From Hypericum androsaemum (lineage: Eukaryota; Streptophyta; Magnoliopsida; Malpighiales; Hypericaceae): DNA of 64,000 bases. Numbering within the stretch: the first letter of the stretch is position 1; every line of letters starts with the position of its first letter. Made by a program: the position numbers and the translations under genes. Shown here in pieces: positions 1 through 10,262 of this stretch. The stretch covers positions 13,034,689 to 13,098,688 of the forward strand of contig OZ023180.1 in assembly GCA_963995505.1 (NCBI GenBank). The letters are read 5' to 3'. The notes under the pieces were generated by a model. The model saw only the letters and a program-made list of their open reading frames with translations, was not told the DNA's origin and ran no database searches.

Positions 1-299
1 TTGCCCGTGGAACAGGATCTGCACTTGCACGCGGAGAAGCCCCAAGCAGACCTTTATCCTCCTCCATCCGTACCGAACTTGTTTCGCCTTAGGGACGAAA
101 CGCCAGGGTTTGGAGCTCTACTTGGACTTTGTCGAATCTGGCATTGGACTTTGTCAAACCTCGAATTGGTCTCCTGGAGTTGTGAGTCCATTCGATCCCA
201 TATTGCCTGAAGCCCCTCGTTCGTATCCTGAGAGATAGAAACGATCAAATCATCAAGCCTCTTGAATTGTTTCTCGAAAGCTTTAGCACGGGTCTCCAT
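1..299 (-). CDS. Ty3-type gag N-terminus, partial (element H)
   Basis: A minus-strand reading frame begins at an ATG at 299 and is open until 54. The sequence continues off the window at base 1, so only the start is visible. The N-terminus is charged and helical (METRAKAFEKQFKRLDD...), resembling the coiled-coil leader of plant Ty3/gypsy Gag proteins, which build the cytoplasmic virus-like particle. Its position supports this: the ATG lies immediately downstream, on the minus strand, of a Met-tRNA primer-binding site and an LTR. No pol domain is visible here. Assignment to Ty3 rather than copia rests on this leader type and is tentative. Confidence 0.55.
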
Positions 300-313
300 G
301 CTCTGATGCCAAG
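300..313 (-). promoter_or_regulatory. Primer-binding site of element H (initiator Met tRNA type)
   Basis: Read on the minus strand the bases are TTGGCATCAGAGC, one change from the usual TGGTATCAGAGC complementary to the 3' end of plant initiator tRNA-Met. The site lies directly between the LTR end and the gag start, as expected for priming minus-strand DNA synthesis. Confidence 0.7.
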
Positions 314-637
314 TGTAACAAACTGAACTGATAGAAGTAGAGGTAGGGAAGAATAGAATTAGAGTTTAGAAGGAGAGCAAAAGAGAGTTTAGGTTGAGAG
401 GATAATATGTATTTTCATTGATACTTCATCATCCGATCTCGTTACAATTTATAATGAAATCAGGTAGGGGTGATAACCCACTAACCTACTACTAGCAACA
501 ACTTTCCTATGTAAGTGCCACGTGACATTAATGTAGGGAATTTCAACTAATTATATGCTAATAATGCAAGTGCTAACAAACTGATGTGACGTGGCCTTGA
601 CCAAGTCATTATATTGAATTGGAAACGTGACACATTG
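314..637 (-). repeat. 5' LTR of element H (outer end approximate)
   Basis: The LTR edge next to the primer-binding site is clear: on the plus strand it starts TGTAACAAACTG, the reverse complement of an LTR ending in CA. The other edge is uncertain. A plausible end is ...GTGACACA near 637, but no second LTR is in the window to compare. The stretch is AT-rich, with purine-rich segments at 330-400. It holds no coding sequence. Confidence 0.45.
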
Positions 638-1120
638 TTATCTTAAGCAAAGTGAGTAAAATCGAATCGAGGCCTTCCTTGCTTAATGACAGCAATTTTA
701 CGTTCTCAACTCTGAGCTTCGGCGACCGGGATCGAGAGACGTAGGTTACTTGTTTCATTCTTTTGAAAAAATTTTATTTTACTAACTGAAGCTTGAGTAG
801 GACGACACTTTTAATTTGAGAATCCAGTTGACGTTAAATCCGTGATGGGATTGGATTGTTTTGCATTTTGAAGGTCCATCTAGTTTTCTTTGCTCTTTTG
901 TTTGGTTGATTATATTCAACGTTTCTTGCTTCCTTTTCGATTTCTTCGTTTCGTGGTTTCTTGTTCGAATACGTTTGACATTGCTGTGCGAGGCTTTTCG
1001 GTTCGTACATTGATATTCTGGGTTACACTAATCTTTTTCACAACTCCATCAGACGTGACACAATCGTAGAAGGGCTAAATGTCAAAAATGAGATGTTGAG
1101 TCCTGATTCGCAATTATCAG
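638..1120. other. Non-coding stretch, possibly old gene leader or intron
   Basis: No ORF of note. The T-rich composition after a possible donor (GTAGGTTAC near 739) and the tract ending CAATTATCAG at 1120 look like a plant 5' leader intron upstream of the open segment that follows. This is only a suggestion from composition. Confidence 0.25.
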
Positions 1121-1327
1121 GTCCTTCTTTCAAATGCTGCAATTAGGGGAGCTCCCTTAACGGCTAGAGAGTCGGAAACTGCAGCCCGTGATATGGCTGT
1201 TTTGCTTTACCAAACCCAGCAACTCCATTATGATAGTGGTACTATGATCATGAGACCGAAAGCCAAATTACTGCGTATTGAAGAAGAACAAGTCGAAGTC
1301 CAATTATCAATAGGCCATGTAAATTAA
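1121..1327 (+). pseudogene. Exon-like open segment of unknown origin
   Basis: After an AG acceptor at 1119-1120 one frame stays open for about 68 codons, to a TAA at about 1327. The residues include ARDMAVLLYQTQQLHYDSG and a charged tail IEEEQVEV. The motif around MAVLLYQT has a faint resemblance to the C-terminal segment of HSP90-family proteins, but it is too short and divergent to name. There is no start codon and no adjacent exon that I can join with confidence. It may be a gene fragment or chance. Confidence 0.25.
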
Positions 1328-1841
1328 ACTAAAATATAATTTATATAGGGACTGCTATATGAAAGTAATTTTTTTACTGTGATCGCTATTATGAGTTCCA
1401 GAATTCATAAAATCTTTATTCATAATAAAATTTAAAACAGTAAAATAAATTAGAAATAGACCAGAATGAAATCAAATTATTTAATTTACTTTCTTTTAAA
1501 ATTATATATTTTTATTAAGGTTACACCTTTCTTTTAGTTAAATCTAAGCATTAACACCATCTTACCATTGCGTGATTAGTTACTAGAGTAGTAAGGAGTT
1601 ATGAAAAGTGTATACATGTGTATGTCTTCTTAAACAAGAGCTAATTCTACGTCACATGAGATATAAGTTTCAATTGTTTCTTTCCTACATTGATATTATG
1701 TATGTGCTAATAGACGAAACAAAAAGAATATCCTTAGGAATAAGAAAACTGAGTAATTCTCATATTTTTTGATATAAAGTAATTCTCATCATATTTGGCT
1801 CCCTAATTTTGTTTCAACTCTTGTAAGATTTTGTATCGGGT

Positions 1842-2190
1842 AATTGGTGGTTGGTGTACGGTGTTGAAAATATTGGATATTGGCCAAAAGAGACATTTAC
1901 CAAATTGAATGATGGAGTTGCTAGTCTTTCATTTGGTGGAGTAACCAATGAACCTATTGGACAATCAAGCCCACCTATGAGAAGAGGAATATTTGCTACT
2001 CATAAAAGTACAACTTCCTAAATTTTTTGAACTATTCAAACCGTTAACGAGAATTACCGTGTCGTTGATGTCGACTATTCAAATACGGAATTATTTAGTG
2101 ATTATGAAAGTTGTTATAGTGTACTTCGTTGGGACTACGACCCGTTGAACGGAGCGATCATTTCTTATGGTGGTCCAGGTGGAGATTGCT
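1842..2190 (+). pseudogene. Neprosin-domain (DUF239) pseudogene, C-terminal part
   Basis: One frame from 1842 reads NWWLVYGVENIGYWPKE, then FGGVTNEPIG, SSPPMRRGIF and, after two in-frame stops (TAA, TGA, near 2017-2030), TVNENYRVVDVDYSNTE, ESCYSV and ISYGGPGGDC. These match the order and motifs of the plant neprosin domain, a family of secreted glutamic peptidases: WW...IGYWP, GG.V, PMG.G, the '..VD' strand, and the closing YGGPGG.C. Only the C-terminal part remains, without signal peptide or activation peptide. The copy is dead, given the two stops. Its 3' end is fused to the truncated LTR of element A exactly at the edge of the large inverted duplication. The host gene was probably an ordinary neprosin-family gene cut by that rearrangement. 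Confidence 0.75.
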
Positions 2191-2215
2191 TTGGGGCGTA
2201 AAAAAACCCTTGTCA
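2184..2215 (+). repeat. Remnant of 5' LTR of element A
   Basis: Only the last bases of the LTR survive (...GGGGCGTAAAAAAACCCTTGTCA). They match the LTR end next to the primer site of element B at 57955-57986. The upstream neighbour is the neprosin pseudogene, not the rest of the LTR. Confidence 0.85.
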
Positions 2216-2237
2216 ATTGGAGCTGTTGCCAGGGAGC
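2216..2237 (+). promoter_or_regulatory. Primer-binding site of element A (tRNA-Asp-like)
   Basis: ATTGGAGCTGTTGCCAGGG directly follows the LTR terminus TTGTCA. It resembles the TGGCGCCGTTGCCGGGGA primer site used by many Athila/Tat elements. Element B has the same site with GCCGTTGCC at 57933-57954. Confidence 0.75.
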
Positions 2238-2467
2238 AGCATTTACTAAGGCACCCTAGTTGATTTATGTTTTAGTTTAGGTTGTTTTTAGTTTATATCA
2301 CCTGCTTTAGTTTAATCGTAATGTGTGTGCTCTCCTCCTCTCATATGTACTTGCTTTTATATGCCACGAACACGCTCTTCGGGGTCATGCACTGACTTGA
2401 GGGAACTAGCACAATATATTAGGGTGATTGAGTGAACCTGAGGAGAGAAAGACACACGAAGTAGAAG

Positions 2468-3660
2468 ATGAACTTAGAGGAAGTACCCAGAGGAGCGCCT
2501 GGAAGGGGTGTTCCACACTTTGAGGAGGATGATGTCCCCTTCACGGACTTTGCTAGAATGACGGCTGATGGGCTAACCTCAGGTGTACCATACTCGGGCG
2601 TGGATACTATAAATTTTTCTATTCCATTTGGAATTCTCAGTTCACTTACTATATCTCTTCAATTTGGAGGAGAGGCCAGGGAGGACCCACGGGACCACCT
2701 CTCTCGCTTTAATGCTATATGCGACACTTTCAAGATCCAGGGAGTTTTCAAAGATGCTATTAAGCTATACCTTTTTCCTTTCACTTTGCTAGGAAAGGCA
2801 CGAGTATGGTATGTGAGCCTCAGAGACTCTGGGATAACCACATGGAAAGAAGCGGGTAACACTTTCTTAAGAAAATACTTCCCTTATTCCAAGATCAACG
2901 AGCTTTTAAGGGAGATAAATACCTTCTCACAGTATGGAGATGAATCACTTGGAGAAACATGGGAATGTTTTAAAGACTTGAAGAGATCTTGCCTAATCCA
3001 AAATATGACAGAGCAACACCTTATTTAAGCTTTCTTCTTTGGGCTTACCGAAACCTCTCAAGCCACTCTCAATTCTGTCGCTAGCGGTTCCTTTGCACGG
3101 AAGCCAAAGTACGAGGCTATTCAGATCCTTAAAGAGATATCCTCCTATACCTCAGTTTGCTCGAGTAAATATGACCTCCACCCTCCACGACCTCAAATAA
3201 GTGGAGCAGAGAGAGACTTGGTAGTCCCACTTTAGGCCAAAGTAGCTGCATTGGAAAGGCAATAGGAGGACAACCATCAACAAGTGAGGAAAGTGGGATG
3301 TGTCCAAATCATGTGTGAGGACTGTGGAGAAGATGGGCATGAAGCTAAGGACTGCCAAGAAAGGGTGGAACAAGTTCATTACATGGGACAGAGTTAACAT
3401 CAACCTTATCAAAACAACAAGGGTTATAATTCCTACAAGACGGGAATTCACAATCACCCAAACTCGGCATACACACGTAAAGATAATCCCTTAGCCATTG
3501 TGCCAGACCCAGGGCCTCCCTTGCTTCTTAAGCTGCAAGGTCAAGGATTGGTGCCCAGTATGTTACTTTACAAAAGGATTGAAAATATGGAGACAAGGGC
3601 AGAAAAATGGGACACTATGCTAGATAAGATAGAGCTGATGATCTAGAGCCAAAGGGAGGT
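2468..3660 (+). pseudogene. Gag of element A, interrupted
   Basis: The ATG at 2468 opens 186 codons, to a TAA at 3026, after which the homology continues. Gag forms the virus-like particle and packages element RNA. The retrotransposon gag domain is visible as DPRDHLSRFNAICDTFK, LFPFTLLGKARVWYVSL and FLRKYFPYSKINELLREI, followed by a nucleocapsid zinc knuckle near 3318 (CEDCGEDGHEAKDC, C-X2-C-X4-H-X4-C). Copy B (57701-56310, minus) has the same order and start, which supports this ATG. At least four in-frame stops separate the pieces, so no full Gag can be made. The TAA at 3026 replaces a Tyr codon seen in copy B. Confidence 0.85.
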
Positions 3661-3767
3661 GATGACAAGCATAAACCAGCAATGATCTTGCATGGCCAAC
3701 CTGGAACAAATAGTGGAGGGACAATTGGTATCCCACCAAGAGCTCGAAGGAAATCAAATAGGAGCCA

Positions 3768-4403
3768 GTGGGACGAACCTTGAAGCAGCACGACGGGGCA
3801 ATGCTAGCCATAAAAGTAATAGCACAAGAAGAATGCTCTATCATGAGCGAGGGGAAGATGAGGCAGAGTACTGACGAACCCCCGCAAGATCCTGGAAAAA
3901 TTATGATTCCAATCACATTAGGAGGAGTAGACATTGATAGAGCATTTTGTGATATAGGATCTTCAGTGAACATCATGACATACTCCCTCTGGAACAAACT
4001 CAAGGAACCCTCTCTCCTCCTCCCTTCGCTGAGCAATATTCGTATGGTTGATAGATCACTCACGATTCCTCTAGGAGAAGTTATGAAAGTCAAGGTAGGA
4101 GTCCGATGGAATCATATCCTATTAGATTTCTTGGTCATCAAAGACCCAAATGGCGTAGAAATTCTCAAAAGACCTTTTCTGGCACACATCCAAGCCAAGA
4201 TCGATGTTAACAGACAGTCTTGTACCCTTCAGCTTGATCAAGTTAGTAAGGTTTTCTCGATGTGCAATAGCACCCAGCCGAAATACACAAGTTGTTTTGT
4301 GACAAAACTAGAAACCATAGCTTTTGATGATAGAGAGTGCTTGGCAAGGAATTCAAGGGTGAAATCGATTGCCAGTTCAACTAATGATGAAGGCGAACAG
4401 TAA
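3768..4403 (+). pseudogene. Retropepsin-like protease of element A (active-site change)
   Basis: The frame holds an aspartic protease of the Athila/Tat type: IPITLGGVDIDRAFCDIGSS carries the catalytic D-[ST]-G position, and KRPFLAHIQAKID is the conserved C-terminal strand (usually GRPFLAT..A.ID). The active site reads D-I-G-S here, while copy B reads D-T-G-S, so Thr to Ile probably kills this copy. A 3-bp loss relative to B removes residues before ILKRPFL. The frame overlaps the end of gag in another register, implying frameshift or decay. It would process Gag inside particles. Confidence 0.8.
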
Positions 4404-4870
4404 AAAATCAAAGAAGGGGAGGTATCAAACAACCCTCATTTTAGCCGATGGTACAGTGCTGACTCCATGCGGAGTGACATGCTCGGTGGACGTGCGATTG
4501 AGAGGGAATGTTTAAATAATGACTTTTGTGGTGGTCGAAGTGAGGAACACCAAAACTTATGTGCCTCTATTTGGGCAACCATTTCTCATCTCATATATGG
4601 CACTTATAGATGATGACAAGAGAAAAATCTCCTTTCAAATGGGAGAAGATTTTGCCAAGCCTACGAAGAAAGCAACCTTCTATTCTTACATAGGAATGGG
4701 ATAGAATGGGCATGCGGGCACCTTCACTAGATTTTTTGGCCCCATACCATGCAATTTTGAAGGACAACCATTATCCACTTGTGATCAAGAAAGAGCAGCC
4801 ATCGAAATCAAAACACCAGGCATACAACTAGTGTTACAGTCAGACTTCTATCAGAACAGAATGGGTTAAA
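4404..4870 (+). pseudogene. Second protease-like segment of element A
   Basis: After the protease the translation continues (one stop, one frame change) as ILADGTVLTPCGVTCSVDV, TFVVVEVRNTKTYVPLFGQP and FLISYMALIDDDKRKISFQM, then FTRFFGPIPC. The block '..VV.....PLFGQPFL.SYMA.ID' aligns with the C-terminal half of the preceding protease ('LLDFLVIKD...ILKRPFLAHIQAKID'). It therefore looks like a duplicated protease lobe without a catalytic Asp motif. In copy B the same segment is one 152-codon frame (55803-55345). Its function is unknown. It could be a structural partner or simply a duplication. Confidence 0.55.
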
Positions 4871-5855
4871 ACTAAACATTTGGGACTTCGTGCCACCTTG
4901 GGTACTTTTGGGAAATTAGTGAGCTCAGAGGAAATAAGTCAAGCTAAAGACTATAAATTAGCAAAAGTTTGTAATAAAAACTTTATCTCAAACTAGTAGG
5001 ATTTCTTGTAGGATGGTAGGTTGCAATTTTATGTCATCTCAGGTTCTGCGAAGATAGCAATGGTGGACATGGGGCCGAGCACCTTGCTATCAAGATAAAC
5101 CAAAAACTGTCGGCCGGCAGAAATCAGCATCCATCGGTGAGCAGCACATAGAAGCTCTCTGTCACATATCATTGATTGATTGCTTGTCCCAACCTACATG
5201 ACCATGGACGTTCTCTTAACCCTCCTCCACTTTAAGGTTTTATAGCTTGTATAATTTTAGTTTTCAATCTTGGCATATATTGTGGCCACGGAGGCCTTGA
5301 TGTGTGTTTTTGATTGAAACGTCTTTTTTACTTCTTGGACCACGGTTGTCATTAAAGCACTTCTTTTTTTTTTGGTTTAGTTGCGTAAACCCTATCACAT
5401 TGACGACAATGTGTCATTCAAGTGTGGGGGAGGAGGGGGGGGAGTTCCATGTAGGAACTTGCATGTTTAGGTCTAGATCACTGTTAAATAGGTCAAGTTT
5501 TGGGACATTTTTGATGATTTGTACCCCCCTCAAGTTTTGATTTTTGTCAATGGTCAAACCCCATACCATTTAGGGAACATACCCCGGGAGTAAAGCATAT
5601 AAATACGGATTTTCTACACCTTTGATTGTTTAGACTCGCAATTTCTAGTTGTGGGTGAACTTGTGGGATTGATGTGGTACCTTTTGAACAGAACTTGAGC
5701 CTAACGAGGAGATTACTATCTCCAATTCTTGTTCATGAGGTGCCCATATGTTCTGGATGGGTGGAGTATTCTACTAACACTCCCGTCTTCTCTTTTTTGT
5801 AAGTGTTTGTGGGAGGAATGGGGCCTTCTCTTGTTTAAGCCTAGAACTGTAGAGC
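4871..5855 (+). other. 3' untranslated region of element A
   Basis: No protein is recognisable. Near 5395-5445 the sequence has the Athila-type block 'GACGACAATGTG...AAGTGTGGGGGAGGAGGGGG', which resembles a polypurine tract but lies about 410 bp upstream of the 3' LTR. A TATAAATA motif occurs at 5599. No polypurine tract abuts the LTR at 5856, which is odd for a retrotransposon. Confidence 0.5.
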
Positions 5856-7358
5856 TGACAAGGGAGTTTCTACGCCCCGAAGCAATAAAAAGAGTATGGG
5901 TGAAAATGTCAAACCACGAGGAGGGTGTTTAAGAAATCTCAAATAAATTCAAGTAGATTAGGTCGATTATTATTTTTGTTTATTTTTGGGAAAATGGTGA
6001 AGTAAGACAAGACAGCTAGAGAGTTTAACAATAAGAGAAAAATGGGTCAGGCACCCATCAAGCAACCCCTCACAATTTGGTCTCTACTGGGCATGTTAAG
6101 TTCATGGTTGGCCTAAGTGAGTCTACGGCATGGTGCTTCTCAATCAAGTCCTTCATACGACAAAGTCAGGATCTATGTATCAAGTGCAACTCATGAAGAC
6201 TCCCCTCTCACCGTGGGTTATCAGTCATACGAGAGTGCACGCATCACCTATAATCCTCCTAGTTCCCACCTCATTAACGTTCCATGTAATAGCCTGCTAG
6301 ATTCGACTCTCCACTCTCACTATTTTAGTTCTCCTCTAGTCCACTCGTGTAGGTATCTCCATGTCCCTCTTCTCAATTAAGTCCTTCGGGTTATGCTGTG
6401 GACAATTGGTAAGAACCTATATAATGGAAAGGTGTTATCCACACTCAGTCCTACTACAAGGTCATCATTAAACTAATGCATTATGGATCCCTACCCGCTT
6501 CACGCCTAATCATTTTAGCCCATTCGAAACCAAACCATTCGGGGTGCCATAAAAGCGAACTACTAACACGTAATCATTTAATAATAATCATGCATAAGTA
6601 CGAAAATAATTTCATAAGAACAAATTTAAAGAGAATGGAAGAAAATGGTTAAGATCGTACAGCCGCTAGACCTGCTCCTTGCATCCGCTCCTTACCTCCA
6701 GTAAGTTTTCTTTCTCTAAAAATCCTAGCCTTAGTCTGTGGTGTTGAAGCTTACAAAATGAGAGGTTTGGGGGGCTGTGTATAGAGAGTCCACCCCCAAA
6801 CCATAGCAGCTGAAGAAATGACCAAAAATGCCCTTAAATATCTAGTTTTCAGGGGTAAAACTAAATGCCTTTGCTATAGAAAAGAAGTGATTATTAGGGT
6901 GAAAACTAGTCAAATCTAGCTGCTTATTAGGTAGAACATTAATGAGTTGGGAACTAGAAAGATTGTAGGTGATGCGTGCACTCTCGTGTGACTGATAACC
7001 CATAGTGAGAGGAGAGTGTTCATGGATTCAACTTGATACCTAGATCCCGACTTTGTGGTGTGAAGGACTTTTTTGAGAAGCACCATACTGTAGAATCATC
7101 TAGGCCCACCATGGACTTAATATGACTAGTAGAGACCAAACCGTAAGGGGTTGCTTGATGGGTGCCTAGCCTATTTTTCTCTTATTGTTTAACTCTCTCG
7201 CTGTCTTGTCTTGCTTCACCATTTTCCCAAAAACAAAAAAACAATAATCAACCTAATCTACTTGCATTTCTTCGGGATGTCTTGAACCCGCTCCTCGTGG
7301 TTTGACATTTTCACCCCTACTCCCTTTATTGCTTCGGGGCATAAAAACCCCCTTGTCA
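5856..7358 (+). repeat. 3' LTR of element A, with long internal inverted arms
   Basis: Starts TGACAAGGG and ends CCCTTGTCA. The first ~452 bp (5856-6307) and the last ~450 bp (6909-7358) are inverted copies of each other, both carrying GCCCCGAAGCAATAAA and CAAACCACGAGGA near the tip and CTAGATT.GAC at the inner edge. The core 6308-6908 is single copy. The two arms differ by stable markers (TTTAAGAAATCTC in the left arm, TTCAAGACATCC in the right), so they are not one recent palindrome. The same end abuts the primer site in elements A and B, supporting its role as LTR. It is followed directly by copia sequence. Confidence 0.8.
6777..6786 (+). promoter_or_regulatory. Likely LTR TATA box of element A
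   Basis: GGGGGCTGTGTATAGAGAGTCC in the LTR core corresponds to the better preserved CTATATATAGGGAG at 58780 in the B family. Its orientation matches element A, as expected for the LTR promoter. Confidence 0.45.
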
Positions 7359-8350
7359 GCCACCACCATGGCTCCTTTGATGATTTTTCATAGCCTTCCT
7401 CAACTAGTTGCCCCACAGATAGCAAGTTCCTCCTCAACCCGGGAACATGCCTCACATCCTTCATTTGTAACAACGATCCATTAGGGGTCTTGATTCGCAC
7501 CTCTCCCATGCTCACAACTCACAAAGTCTCACCATTTGCTTGATGAACCTTGCCAAAGTCACCTAGGACATACTTCTCCATCACCCTTGCATCGCTACAA
7601 GAGTGGAATGAGGCTCCCGAATCCACTACCCATTCCTCCAATGGACTCCACTCGCTCAAGACCAACACATCTCCATGGTCTTCCGTCGTTGTATTGACCT
7701 ACCACAGTCCTTCCTCCCCTTCGACTCGTACCACCTCCTATGGCCCACACTTAAGGCTGCACTCGAGGTTACTCTGAATTCACTCCTTTGGATCTCGTCA
7801 CTCAAGATCAAATCCCTCACCTCATCTTGCTTAACTATCATCTTCCCTATCGAGGCACTCACTGCCATGACCATGCTACTCCAACTATCAAGTAAGAAAC
7901 TTAGCAAAATTAGGGATTCTATCTCATTGTCGAAGTCAATCTTTACCGAGCTCAATTGGGCAATCATGTAAGTGCTTGGCCACCATATCACTCTCCGCCG
8001 TCTTGAGGTTGAACAATCTCCTCATCAAATGCACTTTGTTGGTGGCCGAGGGCTTCTCATACATCTCGGACAATGTCGCTAACATCTTCTTGGTGGACTT
8101 TGCCTTCACTGTGTGCAACACCACATTCATAGACAAGGATAAGTGAACCACACTCATTGCTTTCTGGTATAGGAGCTTCCACTCCTATTCCTTCATATCA
8201 TCCAGCTTCTTCTTACCAAGTGGCACGTGCAAATCTTTACCGTACAAGTAATCTTCGATTTGCATCTTCCAAAAGCCATAATCCAAGCCGTCGAACTTCT
8301 CCACGGACGATCTCACTTCACCCATCGTGGTTGCTCCCACCACGCCCTAA
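7359..8350 (-). pseudogene. Copia gag-protease-pre-integrase, decayed (left arm)
   Basis: Fragments in order on the minus strand: a UBN2-type gag (KSTKKMLATLSEMYEKPSAT, LMRRLFNLK, LSFLLDSWSSMVMAVS), a protease-region remnant around 7660-7560, and the pre-integrase motif VRHVPGLRRNLLSVGQLVEEGY at 7515-7400. Gag would form particles and the protease would cleave the polyprotein. Several frame changes and a deletion around 7700-7640 relative to the right-arm copy make it non-functional. The last copia codons read straight into the LTR of element A. Confidence 0.8.
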
Positions 8351-8370
8351 ACCTGGGCTCTGATACCAGT
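8351..8370 (-). promoter_or_regulatory. Copia primer-binding site (left arm)
   Basis: On the minus strand ACTGGTATCAGAGCCCAGGT, complementary to the initiator tRNA-Met 3' end, immediately next to the LTR terminus CCCCAACA. Confidence 0.85.
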
Positions 8371-9140
8371 TGTTGGGGAAAACACCCACTTCCCGTAGAC
8401 CTAAGCAACACAACAAATACACAAGCACACGAGCAAAACACGAACACCATGAGAAGAACAAACACAAACACAAGGAAAAGTACAAGGAGGGACACAAGTA
8501 TTTGTTCACCCGATTCAATCCATAATGATCTACGTCCGGGGACGACAAAGCCAGGAGAGATTTCACTATTTTTGCTTTTAGAACTTCACTCACTCATACA
8601 AGTAATGATCTCACTTATGGCTTCCCACACTTTTTGGGAGCTCACTCTATTTTTTGGCTTCTCCACTCTTTCTCTAGAGTTCTACACTTGGGAAACACCT
8701 CAAATGAGGCTTACAATAGATATTTATAGTGCCACAAACCCTACAAGGATTATTGGGTCGGGAGGGGCATAATTGTTTAAGAAAAACAACATTCCCGGGC
8801 CAACCCGGTGTCCGACAAGCACCAGGCATCCGCCAGGTGCACCCTACTGCCTGATGGTTAGAGTAAGCCAACTATTTGGCTTACTCCAGGTTCCCATTGG
8901 CGCCTGCCAATGACCCAGCGCCCGCCATGTCATCTTCAACCGCTCCGTTTCACTTCGTCTCGCCCCCTCGGCTTCTCTTCTCAACCCGATCATCCTCAAG
9001 CTCTTCTCACGAGCCGCCCGACTCTTCAGATGTCCTCAATATTTTTACTCGACTCTTGACTCGATTGATTCCCCGAGCGTCCTCGGGCTCCAAATCCAAT
9101 CGATCAACTCTCGAGACATCCTCAGGCTCCATACCCAACA
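8371..9140 (-). repeat. Copia 5' LTR (left arm), 770 bp
   Basis: On the minus strand it starts TGTTGGGTATGGAGCC and ends CCAACA. It has the same length as the right-arm copy at 50895-51664. A TATA-like CTATAAATAT lies at 8720-8729. Internal direct motifs (CGATTGGATTTGGAGCCCGA) recur in the third copy at 60943-61284. No coding function. Confidence 0.88.
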
Positions 9141-10105
9141 AAAGATAGCAATAATAATTTTCTAACAATAACATTTACCCATTCTTTTTGAGAAAGAAGC
9201 AAAGCACAAATTAAGTAGGCCAGCTAAAAAAAGCGACAAGAGGATTACGAATCTTTTCATTATGAGGCTTAAATCGAATCAGTACTGATTAAACGAAAAG
9301 ATAAGAGAGAGAAGTAAGGATGCGCTCACCCTATAAAAGGCATCGGTGGTTTGCAGTCGCTTGTTTGATGTTGGGGATAAGTTGATAAAAAATAAGTAAG
9401 AGCGGTTCGTAATTTGTTAATTTATTTTCTTTAGTATCGCGGAAGTAATGGATCAGAAAGATAAAAAATTGTCCTTGCAAACATTGCCTTCAAAACATCT
9501 GCGGACGCCGATGGCGCCAACGACTTGTCGTCCGACGACCTGTGTACCAGCCCCACCGCCGGTGTGTTCTTCGTTGGCAGAACTATTGCAATACTAATTT
9601 GTTACATTCCAAAAGACACCAGAAGAAAACTAGCAAGAAATAGTCAATATAAAAGCTAAGGAGATACAGCGTTCAAATGTACCTTGCAAAAAGAAATTAG
9701 CAAGAAATTGCAAAATCAGAATTAAGATATCAGAGTTACGGCTTGGGAGGGGATGGGATTTGAAGTTGTTACAGGAGAAGACATATGATCGCGGCGACGT
9801 GAGGAAGCTGAAGAAGGGGGCGGTGTCATCCACGCTGAAGACTTTGGTAGACTACATGTCTCCTCGCCTGTATTTTAATTTAATTTAACTTAATTCCTTT
9901 TAGTGTGATAGTTTCCGGGATGGGTTTGCTAAAAGATGGGATCGAGGAAGGAGGAGAAACGGAAGGGAGTACTGTGTGAATTGTTCTGGGAGAGAAGGGA
10001 TAAAATGGAAGGGGATGGATTACCAAACATCACACTAAGTCCTTTGTCGCCTATTTACACCCAACAACCTAAATGAAGAACATTAAAAAAAAAACTTTAT
10101 CGTAA
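9141..10105 (-). other. Gene-like block shared by both arms, unidentified
   Basis: Matches 49916-50894 in inverted orientation. It contains GC-rich exon-like pieces on the minus strand: one near 9550-9470 preceded by a TTGCAATAG acceptor-like tract (residues include SSDDKSLAPSASADVLKAMF), and a 67-codon frame at 9833-9630 (SVDDTAPFFSFLTSPRSY). These could be exons captured by a transposon or remnants of an old gene. I do not recognise the protein, and no transposon termini are certain. Confidence 0.4.
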
Positions 10106-10250
10106 TATGATAGACCATTTTATCGTAATATGATAAATCATTTTATCATAACTGTATAAACTATTGTATCGTAAGTGTGCAAATCATTGTATCATAAATA
10201 ATAAACTATTGTATCATAATGTAATAAATCATTACAAACCACCAAATAGT
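10085..10250. repeat. AT-rich tandem repeat (left arm, short version)
   Basis: Six or seven degenerate copies of a ~22-24 bp unit of the form 'TCGTAATATGATAAATCATTTTA'. The right arm has the same repeat greatly expanded (45590-46200). Confidence 0.75.
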
Positions 10251-10262
10251 ACATTCAAGCGG

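Larger units (their letters stand above)
2184..7358 (+). mobile_element. Element A: gag-protease-only Ty3 retrotransposon, 5' LTR truncated
   Basis: Order on the plus strand: last 32 bp of a 5' LTR, Asp-type primer site, gag, aspartic protease, a second protease-like segment, long 3' untranslated region and a complete 3' LTR. No reverse transcriptase, RNase H or integrase is present, and the inverted copy B lacks them too, so the family appears non-autonomous. The gag type (DPRDHLSRFNAICDTFK) points to the Athila/Tat branch of Ty3. The 3' LTR sits in a copia element on the minus strand, after ...GGTGGC in the copia frame. The 5' side is cut by the edge of the inverted duplication. Confidence 0.85.
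7359..9140 (-). mobile_element. Copia element, 5' portion (left arm)
   Basis: Read on the minus strand: a 770-bp LTR (9140-8371), initiator-Met primer site, gag, zinc knuckle, protease and the beginning of the pre-integrase domain, ending at 7359 where element A is inserted. The right-arm copy (50895-52797) has the same structure and the same break. The rest of pol is missing in this arm because the duplication ends inside element A. Ty1/copia identity follows from domain order and from the motif KDVRHVPGLRRNLLSVGQL. Confidence 0.9.

Noticed and set aside
1121..1327. HSP90-like resemblance (MAVLLYQT...)
   Set aside because: Only about eight residues match loosely. Not enough to name the gene.
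5599..5606. TATAAATA in the 3' region of element A as the LTR promoter
   Set aside because: It lies outside the segment bounded by TGACAAGGG and CCCTTGTCA. The core TATA at 6777/58781 fits better. The alternative that the LTR starts near 5450 is not excluded.
8227..8772. 181-codon frame, also present at 51808-51263
   Set aside because: It lies antisense to the copia LTR and gag start. It is conserved only because the arms are duplicates.
10090..10250. CRISPR-like array of ~22-bp units
   Set aside because: Units are adjacent, degenerate, AT-rich tandem repeats without unique spacers, in a plant nuclear context.
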